Positions 6,478 to 9,781 of a stretch of 9,781 bases of DNA are shown here, piece after piece. The stretch is from Treponemataceae bacterium (GTDB lineage Bacteria; Spirochaetota; Spirochaetia; Treponematales; Treponemataceae), in assembly GCA_024697985.1 (NCBI GenBank), contig JAILRX010000005.1, forward strand, positions 1 to 9,781, read 5' to 3'. The stretch's first letter is position 1, and each line of letters starts with the position of its first letter. The notes beneath the pieces were generated by a model. It worked only from the letters and a program-made list of their open reading frames with translations. It searched no databases and had not been told where the DNA came from. The position numbers were made by a program, and so were the translations under genes.

Positions 6478-8028
6478 ATGGAAAATCCAAAAACTTCATG
6501 TTCAGGCGAAAATTTGAAAAGCGTTTCTTCTTGGGTAAAGGATCAGATCAAGCAGGAAGAAATCGATAAATACATGTATGACGGTCATGATTTCATTGAT
6601 GACGCAAAAATCAAGAGAATGATTGAAGAAAAGAAAGACGTTTCAAAGGAACGACTCCGAGATATTCTTGCAAAGGCTCACGATATCAACCTTATGGATG
6701 ACGAGGATGTGGCCTATCTTGTAAACATCAAGGATCCTGACATGCGTGCCGAAGTTTTCAAGGCCGCAGAGGAAATCAAGAACAAGGTTTATGACAACCG
6801 AATCGTAACTTTTGCACCTCTTTATTTGAGCAGCAAATGCGTAAACGGCTGTAAATATTGTGGCTTCCGTGCAGACAACGGAAAGCAGGTTAGACGAGTT
6901 TTGACACAGGCCGAAGTAGAGGCTGAAACACACGTACTGGCTTCTAAAATCGGACACAAACGACTTGTCATCGTATTTGGCGAGCATCCTGAATCGGCTG
7001 TCGACTATATTGCCGACACGATGAAAACCGTTTATTCGGTTCACGACAAGGTTAGAAACGGCGTAGGTGAAATTCGACGCGTAAACGTAAATGCCGCTCC
7101 GATGAGCATCGGTGACTTGCGCAAGCTTTACAACAGCGGAATCGGAACTTTCCAGGTTTTCCAGGAAACCTATGACCACGAAATCTACAGACAGATGCAT
7201 CCTGAAAACACATTGAAGGGAAATTACAGATGGCGACTTTACGCGCTTCACCGTGCAATGGAAGCAGGAATTGACGACGTTGCTATCGGATGTCTTTTCG
7301 GACTGGCAGACTGGCGTTTTGATGTTATGGGCATGGTCGCTCACGCACGGGATCTTGAAAAGCACTTTGGTCTTGGACCACACACAGTTTCAGTTCCACG
7401 ACTTGAACCTGCTGTCGGAACCGACTTTTCTTTCATCAAGAACTGGGTAAACGACGAAGATTTCAGATACATCGTTGCAGTTCTTCGAGTTGCAATTCCA
7501 TATTCAGGATTGATCGTAACGAACCGCGAAAAACCGGAAATGATAAAATCCCTCATCGACATCATCACGCAGCGTGATGCTGATTCAAGAATCGGTGTTG
7601 GAGCCTACAGCGAAGCCTTCAAGAACGGAGAGCTCGTTCCTGATTTCCAGGTAAGTGAAAAAGAACAATTTGAACTTGGCGATACAAGAAGCCTCGACCT
7701 TATCATCCGCGAACTTGCTGAAACAGAACACATCGTTTCGTTCTGTACGGCAGGATACCGATGCGGTCGAACCGGAAAGAAAATCATGAATCTTTTGAAA
7801 AGCGGACAGGAAGGCTGCTTCTGCAAGTTGAACGCAGTTTTGACTTTTCAGGAATGGCTCGACGACTTTGCAAGTGATGAAACACGAAAAATCGGAATGG
7901 GCGTAATCCAGAAGGAGCTTGATGCAATCAAAGCTCGTGTTCCTCAGGACTTTACGCAGAACATATACGACTCGTTCATCAAAAGTTATGAAAATATCGT
8001 GGCCGGACAGCGCGACGTATATTTTTAA
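6478..8028 (+). CDS. hydG: [FeFe]-hydrogenase H-cluster radical SAM maturase HydG, altered auxiliary-cluster motif
   Basis: HydG is a cytosolic radical SAM enzyme that cleaves tyrosine to p-cresol, CO and cyanide, building the Fe(CO)2CN unit of the H-cluster. The radical SAM motif CVNGCKYC gives CX3CX2C at C121, C125 and C128. Family blocks GIGTFQVFQETYDHEIYRQM, AMEAGIDDVAIGCLFGLADW and GPHTVSVPRLEPA are strong, and H289 in MVAHARDLE appears to match the conserved iron-binding histidine. The C-terminal CX2CX22C motif for the auxiliary cluster is changed: C423 and C449 are kept, but the middle position is G426 (FCTAGYRC), with extra cysteines at C429 and C447. It has 516 residues, with roughly 25 more before the first cluster than in better-known HydGs. 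Start ATG 6478 with AAGGGG at 6464-6469. It follows the TM1266-type gene by 17 bp and precedes a ZIP transporter by 35 bp. hydE, hydF and the hydrogenase are not in the window. A HydG-like paralogue with shifted chemistry is the main alternative. Confidence 0.92.
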   Translation: MENPKTSCSGENLKSVSSWVKDQIKQEEIDKYMYDGHDFIDDAKIKRMIEEKKDVSKERLRDILAKAHDINLMDDEDVAYLVNIKDPDMRAEVFKAAEEIKNKVYDNRIVTFAPLYLSSKCVNGCKYCGFRADNGKQVRRVLTQAEVEAETHVLASKIGHKRLVIVFGEHPESAVDYIADTMKTVYSVHDKVRNGVGEIRRVNVNAAPMSIGDLRKLYNSGIGTFQVFQETYDHEIYRQMHPENTLKGNYRWRLYALHRAMEAGIDDVAIGCLFGLADWRFDVMGMVAHARDLEKHFGLGPHTVSVPRLEPAVGTDFSFIKNWVNDEDFRYIVAVLRVAIPYSGLIVTNREKPEMIKSLIDIITQRDADSRIGVGAYSEAFKNGELVPDFQVSEKEQFELGDTRSLDLIIRELAETEHIVSFCTAGYRCGRTGKKIMNLLKSGQEGCFCKLNAVLTFQEWLDDFASDETRKIGMGVIQKELDAIKARVPQDFTQNIYDSFIKSYENIVAGQRDVYF

Positions 8029-8047
8029 GCGCGACGTATATTTTTAA
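8010..8047. repeat. Perfect 19-bp tandem duplication across the hydG stop codon
   Basis: GCGCGACGTATATTTTTAA occurs twice without a gap, at 8010-8028 and 8029-8047. The first copy encodes the last residues of HydG and its TAA; the second is noncoding and moves the next gene 19 bases away. Identity is 19 of 19, suggesting a recent slippage or misalignment event. Confidence 0.95.
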
Positions 8048-8063
8048 TTAAATGGAGGCAATG

Positions 8064-8870
8064 ATGGACAACACCTATCTTAACGGGCTTATAGCACAGG
8101 GGCTGGCGATTCCTTTTTTGGGAACAGCTTTGGGGTCTTCCTGCGTTTTCTTTATGAAAAAGGAAATGAATCCTAAGGTTCAGCGAGCACTTTTGGGATT
8201 TGCAGCCGGCGTGATGATAGCTGCTTCCTTTTGGAGCCTCATCGTTCCGTCCATGGAAATGTCTTCGGACATGGGGCGCCTTTCTTTTTTGCCGGCTGCC
8301 GCAGGTTTTTGTTTCGGTATGATCTTCCTTTTGATATTGGATATGATCATTCCGCACATGCACCTTGATAACACGGTTGAAGGGCCAAAATCCAAGCTCA
8401 AAAAAACTACGATGATGGTCCTTGCCGTAACGCTTCATAACATTCCTGAAGGAATGGCAGTCGGCGTCCTTTATGCGGGCTGGCGTGCAGGATTTCTTGC
8501 AGGTTCTGAAGAAATCTCATACGCCGGAGCTTTGGCCCTTGCAATCGGTATTGCAATTCAGAACTTTCCTGAAGGTGCCATAATTTCAATGCCGTTGCAC
8601 AGCGAAGGACTTTCAAAAAAGAAATCCTGCCTTTACGGTGTGCTTTCCGGTATTGTCGAACCGATTGCAGGCCTCATCACGATTTTGCTTTCAAGTCTTG
8701 TAATTCCAGTTTTGCCTTATCTTTTGAGTTTTGCGGCAGGCGCGATGATTTATGTTGTCGTCGAAGAAATTATCCCGGAAATGTCCGAAGGAGAGCATTC
8801 CAACTCTGCCACGATTCTGTTCATGATCGGTTTTGTCCTGATGATGATTCTTGACGTCGCCTTGGGGTAA
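8064..8870 (+). CDS. ZIP-family metal transporter (GufA/ZupT-like)
   Basis: A 268-residue inner-membrane transporter of the ZIP family, which imports divalent metals such as Zn2+, Fe2+ or Mn2+. It has about eight hydrophobic segments: near 8-30, 42-62, 76-97, 115-138, 153-178, 188-208, 211-232 and 249-266. The metal-site signatures are HNIPEG (125-130) in TM4 and QNFPEG (166-171) in TM5; glutamine in place of the first TM5 histidine is usual in GufA-type members. PHMHLD (97-102) and EEIIPE (234-239) add possible ligands. ATG 8064 is preferred because GGAGG (8054-8058) is correctly spaced for it; starting at 8052 would put that ribosome binding site inside the gene. It lies 35 bp after hydG and is probably co-transcribed, which hints at metal supply for hydrogenase assembly. 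Substrate cannot be read from sequence. Confidence 0.9.
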   Translation: MDNTYLNGLIAQGLAIPFLGTALGSSCVFFMKKEMNPKVQRALLGFAAGVMIAASFWSLIVPSMEMSSDMGRLSFLPAAAGFCFGMIFLLILDMIIPHMHLDNTVEGPKSKLKKTTMMVLAVTLHNIPEGMAVGVLYAGWRAGFLAGSEEISYAGALALAIGIAIQNFPEGAIISMPLHSEGLSKKKSCLYGVLSGIVEPIAGLITILLSSLVIPVLPYLLSFAAGAMIYVVVEEIIPEMSEGEHSNSATILFMIGFVLMMILDVALG

Positions 8871-8897
8871 AAAAAAACTGTTCGACGCAACTTTTCT

Positions 8898-8926
8898 TTG
8901 CTATATTTTAAAAAGGATAGTATATT
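8898..8926 (+). promoter_or_regulatory. Candidate promoter for thioredoxin
   Basis: TTGCTA (8898-8903) and TATATT (8921-8926) with a 17-base spacer, then a leader of about 23 bases with a strong ribosome binding site, AAGGGGTG (8943-8950). It lies in the 85-bp gap after the ZIP gene, where I see no clear terminator. Confidence 0.55.
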
Positions 8927-8955
8927 CTAAATAGATAACTTTAAGGGGTGAAAAG

Positions 8956-9264
8956 ATGGCTGTAATTGAACTTAATGAAAAAAATTTTGAAGATGAAGTT
9001 TTGAAATCAGACAAACCAGTTTTGATTGACTTTTGGGCAACATGGTGCGGACCATGCAAAATGCTTTCTCCACTTGTAGATCAGCTTGCTGAAGAAACAG
9101 ATAAAGTTAAGGTTGGAAAAGTTAACGTTGATGACGAAGAAGACCTTGCAGTAAAATATCAGGTTTCAAGCATTCCTACATTGATGCTTTTCAAAAACGG
9201 AAAATGTGAAAAACAGAGCGTTGGTTTTATTTCTAAAGACCAGCTTTTGGATTTCATCAACTAA
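8956..9264 (+). CDS. trxA: Thioredoxin
   Basis: A 102-residue thioredoxin, a cytosolic dithiol reductant for ribonucleotide reductase, peroxidases and other disulfide proteins. The single domain carries FWATWCGPCKM with active-site C31 and C34, buried D26 in VLIDFW, and the cis-proline loop SSIPTLMLF. Length and motifs are standard for TrxA. The start has AAGGGGTG at 8943-8950 and a good promoter upstream, so it is probably transcribed apart from the hydrogenase genes. The next gene begins 14 bases after its stop, suggesting co-transcription with a methionine-synthase activation protein. Nothing unusual is seen in the protein. Confidence 0.97.
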   Translation: MAVIELNEKNFEDEVLKSDKPVLIDFWATWCGPCKMLSPLVDQLAEETDKVKVGKVNVDDEEDLAVKYQVSSIPTLMLFKNGKCEKQSVGFISKDQLLDFIN

Positions 9265-9278
9265 TTTGAGTTTTTGCC

Positions 9279-9781
9279 ATGTCGTTGGAATCTATGCAGG
9301 TTGCAGTTCATCATCGTGTTTCACCGGACGAATTGCCCTCGAACAAGAAAGAAGTCTTGCGCTATTTGGGCTATTCAAAAAAAGACTTGCTGGAAAATGA
9401 AACGATAGATTTTTCAACAGATAAGCTGGTAGATTCCTGCATGGCAGAAATGAAATCCGTCCTGAAATGTCAGGGCGTTTATTCAGTCTTTGACCTGAAG
9501 GTTGAAGGAAAAACAATTTCCTTTGCCGACCTTTCCTTTGAATCCGAATCCCTTTCGATAAACTTAAAATCCTGTACTAAAATTGTTCTTCTCGCCGCAA
9601 CTATCGGACCTGGAGCCGACCTTTTGATAAAGAAGGCGACTAAACTTGATACGGCAAAAGCCGCTGTAATGCAGGCAACTGGTGCGATGTTTATAGAAGA
9701 ATACGTGAATCTTTTGAACGACAAGATCGCACAGGAAGCTCTTGCACAAAACCTTAAGACAAAGCCGCGGTTCAGTCCGGG
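9279..9781 (+). CDS. Stand-alone vitamin B12-dependent methionine synthase activation-domain protein, 5' part
   Basis: The first 167 residues of a protein matching the AdoMet-binding activation domain of cobalamin-dependent methionine synthase (MetH). This domain holds AdoMet for reductive methylation when cob(II)alamin forms by oxidation. Typical segments are IVLLAATIGPGADLLIKKAT, DTAKAAVMQATGAMFIEEYV and the beginning of the RFSPGYGD motif, cut by the window edge at RFSPG. The N-terminus begins directly with HHRVSPDELPSNKKEVLRYLGY, which fits a separate small protein and not the end of a full MetH. Such split arrangements are known in Thermotoga and other anaerobes. ATG 9279 lies 14 bases after the thioredoxin stop with only a weak GAG upstream; ATG 9294 is possible. 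The link to thioredoxin suggests a shared redox theme, though the reductant is not known. Confidence 0.88.
   Translation, partial: MSLESMQVAVHHRVSPDELPSNKKEVLRYLGYSKKDLLENETIDFSTDKLVDSCMAEMKSVLKCQGVYSVFDLKVEGKTISFADLSFESESLSINLKSCTKIVLLAATIGPGADLLIKKATKLDTAKAAVMQATGAMFIEEYVNLLNDKIAQEALAQNLKTKPRFSP

Noticed and set aside
6643..7383. Open frame of 246 codons on the minus strand
   Set aside because: It is antisense to the conserved core of hydG, has no ribosome binding site and no recognisable motif.
8052..8063. Earlier ATG (8052) as the ZIP transporter start
   Set aside because: GGAGG at 8054-8058 would be inside the coding sequence. It is correctly spaced for ATG 8064, and ATG 8052 has no ribosome binding site.
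8025..8438. Open frame of 137 codons on the minus strand
   Set aside because: It is antisense to the ZIP transporter and is rich in His, Arg and Lys, the typical mirror of hydrophobic membrane codons.
8871..8897. Possible terminator after the ZIP gene
   Set aside because: The only pairing seen is GTT-N6-AAC with a T-rich tail, which is too short to count as an intrinsic terminator.

Overview
The window most likely comes from a host-associated anaerobic spirochaete of the Treponema type. This rests on gene content and style, not on a marker gene: moderate GC with A+T-rich spacers, a fermentative set (glycogen breakdown, [FeFe]-hydrogenase maturation), a PtsN-like EIIA, a stand-alone methionine-synthase activation protein, and heavy use of CGA for arginine in the likely highly expressed genes. 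No rRNA, tRNA, IS element, CRISPR array or phage gene was seen.

Layout. (1) 1-4134, minus strand: a probable three-gene unit read leftwards, with a small protein of unknown function, an isoamylase-type glycogen debranching enzyme (GlgX/TreX class) and glycogen phosphorylase, which runs off the left edge. The two enzymes together turn glycogen into glucose-1-phosphate and glucose. (2) 4135-5178, plus strand: divergent from that unit, a PTS EIIA (PtsN/fructose type), a clear intrinsic terminator, then an unrecognised 145-residue protein. (3) 5181-5969, minus strand: a membrane-anchored lytic transglycosylase, convergent with the unknown protein at 2 bp. (4) 5970-6202: a divergent regulatory region with two strong dyads. 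(5) 6203-8870, plus strand: a TM1266-family hydrogenase-system regulator, the radical-SAM maturase HydG and a ZIP-family metal transporter, closely spaced and probably co-transcribed. (6) 8956 to the right edge: thioredoxin with its own promoter, then the start of a stand-alone B12-dependent methionine synthase activation-domain protein.

The most notable point is in HydG. The C-terminal CX2CX22C motif that holds the auxiliary iron-sulfur cluster is altered: the middle cysteine is glycine (G426), and new cysteines lie at +6 and +24 from the first one (C429, C447). Other points are a perfect 19-bp tandem duplication across the hydG stop codon, a 9-7-9 perfect inverted repeat and a 15-bp palindrome upstream of the hydrogenase genes, promoter geometry suggesting leaderless transcripts for the divergent pair at 4134/4215, and arginine codon use that separates glgP and ptsN from glgX.
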